A DNA stretch of 64,000 bases, taken from positions 24,436 through 88,435 of the forward strand of contig NZ_JAAIVI010000015.1 of assembly GCF_011008905.1 (NCBI RefSeq), read 5' to 3'. Every line of letters begins with the position of its first letter. The first letter of the stretch is position 1. Both the position numbers and the translations under genes were made by a program. Under the pieces are notes generated by a model, which did not search any database, was not told where the DNA came from, and saw only the letters and a program-made list of their open reading frames with translations. Positions 1 to 8,579 of the stretch are shown piece after piece. This DNA is from Wenzhouxiangella sp. XN201. Its GTDB lineage: Bacteria > Pseudomonadota > Gammaproteobacteria > Xanthomonadales > Wenzhouxiangellaceae.

Positions 1-71
1 CACTGCTGAATTTCATTTAGCCCGCGCCTGGCGGCTATGATTAACGTGGTCATGCGGTGCGGTCGGGTCGG

Positions 72-90
72 TTCATTAGAGTCTAATGAA
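72..90. promoter_or_regulatory. Perfect 9+1+9 inverted repeat, candidate operator
   Basis: TTCATTAGA and its exact reverse complement TCTAATGAA are separated by one base. The site lies 126 bp upstream of the amidohydrolase start in an otherwise gene-free 215-bp segment that is more AT-rich than its surroundings. The length and symmetry fit a dimeric repressor operator. The cognate regulator is not visible, since the window begins here, and no regulator family can be named. Confidence 0.4.
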
Positions 91-215
91 TACGGATCAA
101 GAATGGGTCTTTGTTGTTGCCAATGCAATTGATCAGGGCGATATGGATCACACCACAATGAAATGAAGGTGAACCGCCTTCATCCTGAGCCTGGCACTCA
201 AACTGGAGTAGAACC

Positions 216-1640
216 ATGAAAAGATTCTGGATTCCGCTGTTGGTCGTGTTTGCCACGACTCCGGTCGCAGCCGCAGAGCTTGCGCTGGTCGGGGCAACCG
301 TCCACGACGGGCGGGGCGGGCCGGTGCTCGCCGATGCGGTCATTCATGTTGAAGGTGACCGGATTGTCTGCGTGGGCTCGCGTACCGACTGTCCGCTCAC
401 TGAGCAGGTGGATACCGTCGATCTGGGGGGCCGCCACATCACACCTGGTTTGGTCGATGGTCATGTTCACTATGCCCAGACCGGCTGGCTGGACGGTCGG
501 CCCGACAGCGGGATCGGCACTGACCACTACGACTACGAGGCCCTGCAGCAATCCCTACGCGACGATCCTGGTCGCTGGCACCGGGCCTACCTGTGTTCTG
601 GCGTGACCGCCGTCTATGATGTGGGCGGTTTGCCGTGGACGCTGGATGTGGGCGAATCATCCGGGGACGCCGCGAACCGGCCGCACTACCAGGCGGCAGG
701 TCCGCTGATCACCCACTACGAACCCGTTTTCGGTGTCATCAGCGCACTGGGGACCGACAGCTTCCTGTCGATGGCCAGCGATGATGCCGCCCTCGAGAGC
801 GTGTCGAAACTGGTCGAAATGGGTGCGCGGGCGATCAAGGTCTGGTACCTCGACCTAGACCCGCCGAAGGATCAGCGGGATGCTCTGGACAAGCGGCTGA
901 AACTGATCGGCGAAGCCGCCCGCGAGGCCGGCTTGCCACTGATCGTTCACGCCACCGAACTGCGCAACGCCAAGGCCGCCTTGCGCGCCGGTGCCTCCAT
1001 GCTGGTTCATAGCGTGGAAGACCGCCTGGTCGATGAAGAATTCATCGAGTTACTGCGTGAAACCGGTGCCGACTATGCGCCCACCCTGACCGTCGGGGCG
1101 AACTGGCGGCGCGCCGTCAGCAGCGTGGTCCTGGGTTTGACCCCGCCGCCGGTCGATGATCCCAACAATTGCGTGGACGAACGAACGCGGGAAGTGATTG
1201 CCGAGGCCGACACGCTGGGATCATCCGAGCGCGTGTCTTCGAGCGCCCTGGGGCGCGTGTTCGCCGGGCTTGAATCGGCCGGAGCAAGCCAGGCCATTGC
1301 CAGGCTCAACCTGGCGCGGGTGTTTCAATCCGGCGCTTCGATCGTGACCAGCACGGACGCCGGCAATCCGCTGACCGTGCACGGGCCGTCGATCTATGCC
1401 GAGATCGAGGCCATGGAATCGGCCGGCATTCCGCCGTCGGAGATTCTCGTGATGTCCACGCGTAACGGCGCCGCCGCGATGGGGCGCCTGGATGATTTCG
1501 GCACGCTGGAGGCCGGCAAGCTGGCCGACCTCATCGTGCTCGAAGACGACCCGAGCCAGTCGGCCAGGGCCTACCGGAGTATCACGCATGTGATGCGCGT
1601 GGGTGAGCTTTCACCGGTGTCAGAATTCTCCGCAAGGTGA
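216..1640 (+). CDS. Secreted amidohydrolase-superfamily metal-dependent hydrolase
   Basis: A 474-residue protein with a clear signal peptide (charged MKR, hydrophobic core, VAAA cleavage region near residue 20), so it is probably periplasmic. It has the imidazolonepropionase/prolidase-like amidohydrolase layout: HVH metal motif at residues 83-85, a lysine in an IKVW context that can be the carboxylated metal bridge, metal-ligand histidines in IVHATE and LVHSVED, and the terminal STDAGNP aspartate. The C-terminal part returns to the small beta-sandwich (GTLEAGKLADLIVL), typical of the family. The start is supported by GGAG 8 nt upstream. The substrate cannot be told from sequence; a cyclic amide, dipeptide or lactone are all possible. 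The MFS gene follows 56 bp downstream and may be co-transcribed. Confidence 0.85.
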   Translation: MKRFWIPLLVVFATTPVAAAELALVGATVHDGRGGPVLADAVIHVEGDRIVCVGSRTDCPLTEQVDTVDLGGRHITPGLVDGHVHYAQTGWLDGRPDSGIGTDHYDYEALQQSLRDDPGRWHRAYLCSGVTAVYDVGGLPWTLDVGESSGDAANRPHYQAAGPLITHYEPVFGVISALGTDSFLSMASDDAALESVSKLVEMGARAIKVWYLDLDPPKDQRDALDKRLKLIGEAAREAGLPLIVHATELRNAKAALRAGASMLVHSVEDRLVDEEFIELLRETGADYAPTLTVGANWRRAVSSVVLGLTPPPVDDPNNCVDERTREVIAEADTLGSSERVSSSALGRVFAGLESAGASQAIARLNLARVFQSGASIVTSTDAGNPLTVHGPSIYAEIEAMESAGIPPSEILVMSTRNGAAAMGRLDDFGTLEAGKLADLIVLEDDPSQSARAYRSITHVMRVGELSPVSEFSAR

Positions 1641-1696
1641 TGCCCGTGCCCGATAGTCCGCGTGATTCAGGGCTGCCCAGCCGGCCTTGATAAACA

Positions 1697-2884
1697 ATGC
1701 CGATGCCCGGCGATCAGTCGATGCAATCCGTCAGCGCCACGACCTACGCCGTGGCCGGCGCCGGTCTGATTGCCATGAGCTACGGCCTGGCCCGATTTGC
1801 CTTTGGACTCTACGTGCCTTCGATCCGAGGCGAGTTGGACCTCACGGCCGGCGTTACCGGCGTCGTGGGCGCCATGGCTTACGTCAGCTTCTCGCTGGCC
1901 AGTCTGCTCGCCGCCCCCGTAGCCGGGTATCTGGGCGCGCGCGGTGCGGCCATCCTGGCCAGCCTGTTCGGCTTGTTCGGCCTGCTGACGATCAGTGGGG
2001 CTGCTGGTGCCTGGACGCTGGGTATTGGCGTGTTTGCCTGCGGCATCTGCACGGGTCTGATGATGCCCGCACTCACGGCGGGAATGCAGTCGGCTGTGCC
2101 GGCATTTGTCCATGGCCGCGTCAGCGCGGTCATGAACTCCGGTACCAGCATCGGCGTGATCGTCTCGGTACCGACCGTCGTTCTTCTAACCGATCTCTGG
2201 CGCGAGGCTTATTTCGGATTCGCCCTGATCGCGTTCCTGTGCGCGCTTGTGGCCTGGCGCCTGGTACCGCACGCCTCGCGTGCGCGCCGCGCGCAGGAAG
2301 GGATCGCCCGGCTCGCGCGCTCCCGGCGCTCGCCCTTGCTGCGCCTGGTGGTTTTCGGGCTGGGGATGGGTGTGGTGAGTTCGACGTACTGGGTATTCGC
2401 GCCCGACATGGCGGTTGCCGCCGGTGGCCTCGATTCGAGCGCGACAGGATGGATGTGGCTGGCACTCGGCCTGGCCGGCCTGGGTGGCGCGGCAGCTGGT
2501 GATCTGGCCGACCGATGCGGCGTTGCGCGGACGCAAGGGCTGGCATTCGCCGTCATGTCGCTTTCGCTTGTCGTACTTGCGCTCGCGCCGGGATCAATCG
2601 GCCTGGCTGTTTTCTCGGCCGCCTTGTTCGGGCTGGTCTACATGATCCTCACCGGCATCCACCTGGTCGCCGGGGTGCGCTTGCTGCCCGAGCGCCAGTC
2701 GCTTGGTGCGGCCGTTCCGTTCCTGGCCATAGCGGTCGGGCAGGCCGCCGGTTCGCCGGTCACCGGCGCACTCGTCGATCGGATGGGGCATATCGAGGCC
2801 TTCGTGGTCATGTCGATCGTCGGTGCCCTGTTCGTGCTGGGCTTCCGGTGGTTTCCGGAAACCAGGCCGCTTCAGGGGCCCTGA
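1697..2884 (+). CDS. MFS transporter
   Basis: A 395-residue polytopic inner-membrane protein with about 12 hydrophobic segments and a charged central loop (residues about 190-215, SRARRAQEG) dividing it into two six-helix halves, as in the major facilitator superfamily. The N-terminal pattern YGLARFAFGLYVPSI followed by short glycine-rich loops resembles the YbfB/CynX-like drug or anion exporters. No substrate can be assigned. It follows the secreted amidohydrolase on the same strand and ends 10 bp before the convergent sulfotransferase-like gene. No terminator hairpin is evident between the two ends. Confidence 0.8.
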   Translation: MPMPGDQSMQSVSATTYAVAGAGLIAMSYGLARFAFGLYVPSIRGELDLTAGVTGVVGAMAYVSFSLASLLAAPVAGYLGARGAAILASLFGLFGLLTISGAAGAWTLGIGVFACGICTGLMMPALTAGMQSAVPAFVHGRVSAVMNSGTSIGVIVSVPTVVLLTDLWREAYFGFALIAFLCALVAWRLVPHASRARRAQEGIARLARSRRSPLLRLVVFGLGMGVVSSTYWVFAPDMAVAAGGLDSSATGWMWLALGLAGLGGAAAGDLADRCGVARTQGLAFAVMSLSLVVLALAPGSIGLAVFSAALFGLVYMILTGIHLVAGVRLLPERQSLGAAVPFLAIAVGQAAGSPVTGALVDRMGHIEAFVVMSIVGALFVLGFRWFPETRPLQGP

Positions 2885-2894
2885 CCAGGGCCTA

Positions 2895-3638
2895 CTAGGG
2901 TCTCAAGCGCCGCGCGTAGAGCTGCCGGTAGAGTGGCTGACAGGACTCGGCCACCGCGCGGGCCCGGCCTTCGAATTCGGGGAGATCGTTAGGTGGCGGA
3001 CCAAATCCGGTCGACTCCCATACTTTCTGGTACCAGTGTGGTGCCCATACACCGTCGGTTTCGCGCGGCCCACTGGGCCAGCTCATCATTTCCGGACGGA
3101 ACTCGATACCGATTCGTTGGCACAGGGCGCGCAGGTGGCCTTCCGGTTCGGCCAGGAATTCCGTGCTGTCGATGATCGGCGGTTGCTGGCCGACGCGGCC
3201 GACGATGAAATCGTAGATGGCCTGTTGCTGCGGCACACCGATGTCCTCGGGCGAGACGGTGTCGCGCTTGTCGAGGTAGGAAGCCACCACGTGGCGCGGG
3301 TCGCGGATGAGGAAGACGTGGGTCAGCTTCGAAAGCCAACCGGTTTCCATCATCTCGGGCAGGATGTGGTGGGTCATGTGCTTCTGGTACCACACCCTTG
3401 CTTCATCGGGTGTCGGTCCGGTCAGGGTTTCGACCACTGAACGCCAGTCGGTGTCCATCGATGCGATGACCTGCTCACGCATCGGATGCGGCTCGCCGCT
3501 CATCTTCAGCCAGGCACCATAGAGGGGTTCGTCGCTGACGGTGCAGTCCGGTCGGTTTTCGAATGCGCGCATCATCGCCGTGGAGATGTTGCGCGGCCCC
3601 GACCACATGGCGATGCGAAGCGGTTCAGTCCCGGCCAT
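2895..3638 (-). CDS. Sulfotransferase-like P-loop protein
   Basis: A 247-residue protein beginning MAGTEPLRIAMWSGPRNIST. SGPRNIST is the phosphosulfate-binding-loop-like motif of a bacterial sulfotransferase family often annotated beside branched-chain aminotransferases. A second conserved stretch, LIRDPRHVVASY (about residues 120-131), matches the 3'-phosphate-binding RDP...S region of PAPS-dependent sulfotransferases. The chosen start overlaps the upstream aminotransferase stop by 14 nt, implying translational coupling. An upstream ATG at 3665 would add nine residues that lie wholly over the aminotransferase. Whether it moves sulfate or has lost that role cannot be told. Confidence 0.75.
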   Translation of the reverse strand: MAGTEPLRIAMWSGPRNISTAMMRAFENRPDCTVSDEPLYGAWLKMSGEPHPMREQVIASMDTDWRSVVETLTGPTPDEARVWYQKHMTHHILPEMMETGWLSKLTHVFLIRDPRHVVASYLDKRDTVSPEDIGVPQQQAIYDFIVGRVGQQPPIIDSTEFLAEPEGHLRALCQRIGIEFRPEMMSWPSGPRETDGVWAPHWYQKVWESTGFGPPPNDLPEFEGRARAVAESCQPLYRQLYARRLRP

Positions 3639-4497
3639 CAGCTTCGCTTCGCAGCAACTCTGCATAGGCCTGCTGCAGCCGTTCGGTCACCGGGCCGCGT
3701 TGACCCGTGCCGATCGTACGCCCATCGACCTCGCCGACCGGCCGCAGGCCCGCAAGCGTACCGGTGGTAAAGGCTTCGTCGGCGGCGTAGACGTCGGTCA
3801 GGCTGAAGGTTTTCTCCGCACAGGGAATGCCGTGCTCGCGGCACAGTGACAGGACGTGGCCGCGTGTGATCCCGCCCAGGCAGTAGCGGCCGTCGGAAGT
3901 CATGATGGTGCCTTGCCGCACGATAAAGAAATGCGTGGAATTGCAGGTGGCGACGAAGCCGTCGGGGTCGAGCATCAGCGCCTCGTCGGCGCCGGCCACG
4001 CTCGCCTGGATGCAGGCCATGATGCAGTTGAGCTTGCTGTGGCTGTTCAGGCGCGGGTCCTGCACGTCTGGCGCGCCGCGGTGGACGTGGACGGTGAACA
4101 GGCGTTGCGGCGTCGTCAGGATTTCATCACTAACCGGGTGATGGCCGGGGATGATCACCAGGGTGGGGCCGCCGTGAATCAAACGCGGATCCTGGTAGGG
4201 TTCGCGACGCACGCCGCGTGTGAGCATGATGCGCAGGTGGGCGTCGTCGACCAGTTGGTTGCCTTCGATCACGGCCCCGACCGCCTTTTCCAATTCTTCG
4301 CGATCGGGCGTGCCCCGGATCATCAGGGCTTTCGCGCCTTCCTCCAGCCGCGCCAGGTGGGCCGCCAGAAAAGCAGGCTTGCCGCCAACCACACGTACGC
4401 CTTCCCACACGCCGTCGCCGAGCACGAAGCCGGAGTCGAACACCGAGACCGTTGCCTCGGATTCGGGGACCAGGCGCTCGTTGATCCAGATCTGCAT
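3625..4497 (-). CDS. Class IV (fold-type IV) PLP aminotransferase
   Basis: A 290-residue protein of the branched-chain/D-amino-acid aminotransferase family. It starts MQIWINERLVPESEATVSVF with the typical DSGFVLGDGVWEG segment. The PLP lysine is probably in the HSKLNCIMA motif, and the phosphate-binding C-terminal part includes GGITRGHVLSLCREHG and FTTGTLAGLRPV. A longer reading frame to 4674 adds residues without family likeness, so the ATG at 4497 is preferred. It likely forms an operon with the overlapping sulfotransferase-like gene. It is divergent from the beta-lactamase gene. Whether it is a BCAT or a D-amino-acid aminotransferase is unresolved. Confidence 0.85.
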   Translation of the reverse strand: MQIWINERLVPESEATVSVFDSGFVLGDGVWEGVRVVGGKPAFLAAHLARLEEGAKALMIRGTPDREELEKAVGAVIEGNQLVDDAHLRIMLTRGVRREPYQDPRLIHGGPTLVIIPGHHPVSDEILTTPQRLFTVHVHRGAPDVQDPRLNSHSKLNCIMACIQASVAGADEALMLDPDGFVATCNSTHFFIVRQGTIMTSDGRYCLGGITRGHVLSLCREHGIPCAEKTFSLTDVYAADEAFTTGTLAGLRPVGEVDGRTIGTGQRGPVTERLQQAYAELLRSEADGRD

Positions 4498-4608
4498 CGT
4501 AAGGAGTGACTCTGAGTGGGGACGAAATGAGTCTAGCAGACGTCCTTCCCCTTTCCAGGCGGGTGCATTGGATCGATAATGGCAAGCCGTGATTCTGGAG
4601 ATCGAGCC

Positions 4609-5859
4609 ATGGCGGGCCGATGGACCGACGCCTGTACGCAAGTGCTTTTGCTTTGCGCATTCGCACCATTCCACCTGGCAGCGGCTTCATCCGAGCCACT
4701 GACGATTGCCCCGGATGGCGAGTTCGAGCGCCTGGTCGGTGAGCGCGAAGTTGTTTTCCTGGCACGGGAACTCGATGGTGATCAACTGCACGCCTTCTCT
4801 CGAGAGCGCCTGGAAGAGCGCCACCCACCGTTTTCCACCTTCAAGATTCCCAACCTCCTGATTGCTTTGGAGACGGGTACGATTGTCGATCCCGGAGCTT
4901 TCCGCGATTGGAATCCGGCCCTGCGTCCGGCTGATGACTTCTGGCCGGTTTCGTGGAAGCAGTCGCAAAGCCTGGAGACTGCTTTTCGTCGCTCGGCGGT
5001 ATGGTTGTTTCGCGACATTGCGTTGGAAGTCGGCGGAGCGCAATACCGGCGGGACCTGGCTCGCTTCGACTACGGCAACCAGGCCGCACCCGACGGCAAT
5101 GACGGTTTCTGGCTGGACGGCACGCTGCAGATTTCCACGCTCGAGCAGGTGGACTTCCTGACCAGCCTGTTGCAGGGCGAATTCGGCACCGCGCCCGAGC
5201 ACATGGCCACCCTGCGCACATTCAGCCTGCTGGAGGAGGTCGATGGATGCCGGCTTCACGGCAAGACCGGGGCGGGCCCCGTCGGAGAGCACTTCGACGG
5301 CCCGTTCGAAGGCTGGCTGGTGGGCTGGTCGCAGTGTGGCGAAGCAGTACCCACGGTATTCGCGCTATGGACCCGAGGTTCGAGCTTCGCCGCGATCCGG
5401 GATTTCCGGCAGCAAGCCGCAATCGGGATGCTGCAGCATATCGGCGCGCTCCATGACGAGACACAGGAGGATGAAGACATGACGACGAACAGCCATATCC
5501 ATCACGCCATCGATTACATCGAGATTCCAGTGACCGACCTGGCACGCGCCAAGCGCTTCTACGGCGAGGCCTTCGGCTGGACCTTCAACGACTACGGCGA
5601 TCAGTATGTCGGCATTCGCAAGCCCGGCGCTGCCGCCGACAAAGAAGCAGGCGGATTCCGGCCGGTTGATTCCGTCACGCCCGGGGGCGTTCTGGTCATT
5701 CTCTACTCCGAGGATCTCGAGGCCAGCCTCGCCGGCGTGAAGCAGGCCGGCGGACGAATCACGCAGGAGCCGTTCGATTTTCCCGGTGGGCGGCGCTTTC
5801 AGTTTGCCGACCCGGATGGTCACGAACTGGCCGTGTGGAGCGCCCCGGCTGGCCAATGA
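4609..5859 (+). CDS. Class D (OXA-like) beta-lactamase fused in frame to a VOC/glyoxalase domain
   Basis: A 416-residue reading frame with two unrelated domains. Residues about 1-28 are a signal peptide (LLLCAFAPFHLAAA). The first domain carries all class D beta-lactamase signatures in order and spacing: STFK (76-79, nucleophilic Ser and carboxylatable Lys), SAV (129-131), YGN (155-157), FWLDGTLQIS, KTG (219-221) and GWLVGW. After a short acidic linker (ETQEDED) a complete VOC domain starts at residue 291 (MTTNSHIHHAIDYIEIPVTD, later FQFADPDGHELAVW). There is no stop codon between them, but AGGAGG sits 8 nt before the internal ATG at 5479, so the VOC domain may also be made alone. ATG 4609 with GGAG upstream is preferred to 4579. 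A sequencing error removing a stop is the main alternative. Confidence 0.85.
   Translation: MAGRWTDACTQVLLLCAFAPFHLAAASSEPLTIAPDGEFERLVGEREVVFLARELDGDQLHAFSRERLEERHPPFSTFKIPNLLIALETGTIVDPGAFRDWNPALRPADDFWPVSWKQSQSLETAFRRSAVWLFRDIALEVGGAQYRRDLARFDYGNQAAPDGNDGFWLDGTLQISTLEQVDFLTSLLQGEFGTAPEHMATLRTFSLLEEVDGCRLHGKTGAGPVGEHFDGPFEGWLVGWSQCGEAVPTVFALWTRGSSFAAIRDFRQQAAIGMLQHIGALHDETQEDEDMTTNSHIHHAIDYIEIPVTDLARAKRFYGEAFGWTFNDYGDQYVGIRKPGAAADKEAGGFRPVDSVTPGGVLVILYSEDLEASLAGVKQAGGRITQEPFDFPGGRRFQFADPDGHELAVWSAPAGQ
5465..5481 (+). promoter_or_regulatory. Internal Shine-Dalgarno and start codon for the VOC domain
   Basis: A perfect AGGAGG (5465-5470) is followed after 8 nt by the ATG at 5479, in frame with and inside the beta-lactamase reading frame. 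This is the best ribosome-binding site in the region. It suggests the VOC domain was, or still is, a separate cistron that lost the upstream stop codon. Confidence 0.6.
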
Positions 5860-6104
5860 TGAGCTGGCGGGAGGGTCTGCTGTACGTGATGAGCGCGGTC
5901 ACCGGTATCATCGGGCTGCTGCTGATCGGCACCTACGCCTGGTCGGTCTGGTCGGTGGTCGGCGAGCCGGACCAGTCCATCATTTTCTGGTATTCCGCTT
6001 TTCTGCTCTTCGGCCTGTTCCTGGTGGCCGTGGCGATTGTCTTTGTCGTGCTCGCCCGGATCATGCGGCGCGAGAATCGCGCAAACAGCGAACAGAAGCA
6101 ATGA
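5856..6104 (+). CDS. Small two-helix membrane protein, unknown
   Basis: An 82-residue protein with two hydrophobic segments (about 8-30 and 40-65) separated by a short polar loop (GEPDQS), ending in a basic and polar tail (RIMRRENRANSEQKQ). The ATG at 5856 overlaps the stop of the beta-lactamase/VOC gene in ATGA form, so it is translationally coupled. The reading frame is also open back to 5835 with no better start. No family is recognised. The coupling suggests a role linked to the preceding envelope protein, but that is inference only. Confidence 0.6.
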   Translation: MMSWREGLLYVMSAVTGIIGLLLIGTYAWSVWSVVGEPDQSIIFWYSAFLLFGLFLVAVAIVFVVLARIMRRENRANSEQKQ

Positions 6105-6117
6105 ATGGAGAACGAAC

Positions 6118-7041
6118 ATGCGGATTGATGCGGGTTTCCGAGTCGTTGCGATCGGCTGGTTGCTGGCCGGGCTGATCCTGAGCACAATCGCGGTGGCCAG
6201 GAGCCCGGTCGAGTGGCGCGAGATCGTCGAACAAGCGCAGCCCGAGCCGGGGCTGCGTGTCAGCTATGGTGAGTCGCCGTCTCAGTTCGGTGAACTCTAC
6301 CTGCCCGAAGGCGAGGGCCCGTTTCCGCTGCTTGTAATGATTCACGGCGGCTGCTGGCGGGTCGAGTACGGCCTCGATCACGTCGCGCCACTCGCCGATG
6401 ATCTGCGTCAGGCGGGCGTGGCCGTGTGGTCGCTCGAGTACCGCCGCCTGGGCGAGGCCGGCGGCGGTTGGCCCGGGACCTTCGACGACATGGCGGCAGG
6501 GTTTGATCGGATCGAGGAACTGGCCGAATCGCATCCGCTGGATCTCGATCGGGTGGTCCTGGCCGGGCATTCGGCCGGCGGACACCTGGCGCTGTGGCTG
6601 GCGGCTCGCCAGCAATTGCCGGGCGACCATCGCTGGCATGCCGAAGCGCCGTCCGGACTGCGCGGCGTGGTGGGCCTGGCCGCCATCAGCAATCTGGAGC
6701 GCTACGCCGAAGGCGAGGGCGCGTGCAACCGCTCCGCGGCGGAGATCCTCGGCGAGGACGATTCGGGCCGGGAAGACCGGCTCGCGCTGATCAGCCCGGA
6801 TCGGCTCTTGCCTCCGGCGGTTCCGGTGCATCTGGTTCATGGCCGCGAGGACAGTATTGTGCCGTTGGAGCAGAGCGTGATTCATGCCGCCCGCATTCGC
6901 GCGGCAGGCGGCGAAGCAAAGCGACATATTATCGAGAGCGCCGGACACTTCGACCTGATCGCGCCGTTCGCGGAGGCCTGGGTCGAGGTTCGATCGGTCA
7001 TTCTGGCCGTGCTCGAGATCGATCCTGTTGAGGAGGAATAG
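6118..7041 (+). CDS. Secreted or anchored alpha/beta hydrolase (esterase/lipase type)
   Basis: A 307-residue protein with an N-terminal hydrophobic segment (VVAIGWLLAGLILSTIAVA) that is a signal peptide or anchor. The hydrolase core shows an oxyanion-hole HGGCW motif, nucleophile GHSAGGHL, acid in LVHGREDSIVP and catalytic His in SAGHFDLI, the arrangement of the BD-FAE/kynurenine-formamidase-like esterases. The reading frame extends to 6037, but that part overlaps the previous gene and lacks family likeness. The ATG at 6118 has GGAG upstream. It lies 13 bp after the small membrane protein and 4 bp before the SnoaL-like gene, in one probable operon. Confidence 0.85.
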   Translation: MRIDAGFRVVAIGWLLAGLILSTIAVARSPVEWREIVEQAQPEPGLRVSYGESPSQFGELYLPEGEGPFPLLVMIHGGCWRVEYGLDHVAPLADDLRQAGVAVWSLEYRRLGEAGGGWPGTFDDMAAGFDRIEELAESHPLDLDRVVLAGHSAGGHLALWLAARQQLPGDHRWHAEAPSGLRGVVGLAAISNLERYAEGEGACNRSAAEILGEDDSGREDRLALISPDRLLPPAVPVHLVHGREDSIVPLEQSVIHAARIRAAGGEAKRHIIESAGHFDLIAPFAEAWVEVRSVILAVLEIDPVEEE

Positions 7042-7045
7042 CAGC

Positions 7046-7453
7046 ATGAGACTCGCGGTTCTTCTGCTGGGCCTTGCGCTGGCTTCGGGCACCTGGGCGA
7101 AGTCACCTGACGAGGTGGTCGAGCGCTACATGGCGGCCTACAACGACCACGACATCGAATCCATGCTCGAGCTGGTTCACCCCGACATCCAGTGGTTAAG
7201 CATCGAAGGCGACCGGATCCGAGTCGAGACCGAGGGCGCCGAGGCATTGGCCGACGCCATGCGGGGGTATTTCGAGGCCGTGCCCTCGACCCGCTCCAGC
7301 ATCGAGATGATGATGGTGTCGGGCAAACAGGTGAGTGTGCGCGAGCGAGCGCATTGGGAGTCGGCCGGTGAGCCACGGTCGCAGGCGGCGCTGTCGGTCT
7401 ACGAAATTGCCGACGGCCGTATCGTTCGCGTATGGTACTTGCCGGCCGAATGA
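7046..7453 (+). CDS. SnoaL/NTF2-like periplasmic protein
   Basis: A 135-residue protein with a signal peptide (LAVLLLGLALASGTWA) followed by a compact nuclear-transport-factor-2 fold: VVERYMAAYNDHDIESMLELVHPDIQW is the standard SnoaL opening and ALSVYEIADGRIVRVWYL the closing strand. The ATG at 7046 follows AGGAGG at 7031, the upstream gene ending at 7041. Proteins of this fold include polyketide cyclases, ketosteroid isomerases and many without catalysis, so no reaction is assigned. Confidence 0.8.
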   Translation: MRLAVLLLGLALASGTWAKSPDEVVERYMAAYNDHDIESMLELVHPDIQWLSIEGDRIRVETEGAEALADAMRGYFEAVPSTRSSIEMMMVSGKQVSVRERAHWESAGEPRSQAALSVYEIADGRIVRVWYLPAE

Positions 7454-7540
7454 GTGGCCGTTGGCCGAGCGATTCGTAGACAACGACCGCGACGACTGCC
7501 GGGGCACCCGGTGTTGGGTCTGACCAAAGTGAATGAGCGC

Positions 7541-8254
7541 ATGAAATGTCTGGGTCTGATCGGGGGCATGAGTTGGACCTCGACGATCAGCTACTACCGT
7601 CGGCTCAACCAACTCATCGCCGAGCGCCTCGGCGGACGCCACTCCGCCCGATTGCTGCTCTACAGCGTGGACTTCGACGCCGTCGAACGCTTGCAGCATG
7701 CCGGTCGCTGGGACGAGGCGGGCGAGTTGCTGGCCGATGCGGCGCGTCGCCTGGCTGCCGGAGGCGCGGAAGGGATCGTGCTGTGCACCAACACCATGCA
7801 CAAGGTCGCCGGTCATATCGAGGCGGCCGTCGATTTGCCCCTGCTGCACATCGCTGATGCGACGGGTGAGGCCATCTGTGCCGCCGGCCATCGGCGCGTG
7901 GGCCTGCTGGGGACATCCTTCACCATGGAGCAGCCCTTCTATCGCCAGCGCCTGGTTGACCGTTTCGCGCTGGATGTGCTGGTGCCCGGTGAGAAGGATC
8001 GCGAGATGATCCATCGCGTGATTTTCGACGAGCTCTGCCGCGAGCGCATCGAGCCCGCGTCACGTCGCGCCTACCAGCGCATCGTCGCGGGTTTGGCCGA
8101 GAACGGCGCCGAGGCCGTGATCCTGGGCTGCACGGAGATCGCCTTGCTGATCGGACCGGATGATGTGTCCGTTCCGGTGTTCGACACCACAGAACTGCAC
8201 GTACGCGCCGCAGTCGATTTCGCCCTCGGCAGAACGGAGCCGTCGCGGGCATGA
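7541..8254 (+). CDS. Aspartate/glutamate racemase family protein
   Basis: A 237-residue cytoplasmic protein beginning MKCLGLIGGMSWTSTISYYR. Both catalytic cysteines of the PLP-independent Asp/Glu/hydantoin racemases are present: C82 in LCTNTMH and C197 in LGCTEI, one on each pseudo-symmetric half. The open frame extends to a GTG at 7454, but that stretch is basic and not family-like, so ATG 7541 is chosen. The closest type is the aspartate racemase YgeA group. Its stop overlaps the next start as ATGA. Confidence 0.87.
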   Translation: MKCLGLIGGMSWTSTISYYRRLNQLIAERLGGRHSARLLLYSVDFDAVERLQHAGRWDEAGELLADAARRLAAGGAEGIVLCTNTMHKVAGHIEAAVDLPLLHIADATGEAICAAGHRRVGLLGTSFTMEQPFYRQRLVDRFALDVLVPGEKDREMIHRVIFDELCRERIEPASRRAYQRIVAGLAENGAEAVILGCTEIALLIGPDDVSVPVFDTTELHVRAAVDFALGRTEPSRA

Positions 8255-8535
8255 GTTGGTGCCGGCTCGACCTCGGTGATGCCTTGCTGGCCGAGGGCGA
8301 ACTCGATGACATTCGCGACCGATGCCGGACGGCCTTCGAACGGGCCGGCGCGCCAGCGGGCTGGGCGGTCTACCAGGCGCACGTTTCCGGAGGCCTGCAC
8401 TGCAAGTTGCAGCTCTTCTTTTCGCCGGCGGCCGCAGCGCTGGCTCGCGGCTTGGGGGCACGGCGCTGCGATGAGCTGCCGCAGGGGATGAGTCTTCTGG
8501 CAGGCGATGGGGCCGGTCTGTTCGAACGCTCATGA
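8251..8535 (+). CDS. Small hypothetical protein
   Basis: A 94-residue protein overlapping the racemase by 4 nt (ATGA), so it is translationally coupled. It has no signal peptide or membrane segment. It shows an N-terminal acidic helix-like part, a strand-like VYQAHVSGGLHCKLQLFF segment and an Ala/Leu-rich C-terminus. Two cysteines and two histidines are scattered. No family is recognised. Codon use resembles its neighbours, supporting a real gene. Confidence 0.55.
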   Translation: MSWCRLDLGDALLAEGELDDIRDRCRTAFERAGAPAGWAVYQAHVSGGLHCKLQLFFSPAAAALARGLGARRCDELPQGMSLLAGDGAGLFERS

Positions 8536-8579
8536 GTAGAATGGCGGCATCGCCAGCCGGCTATCCGGAGTTTTGGTCC

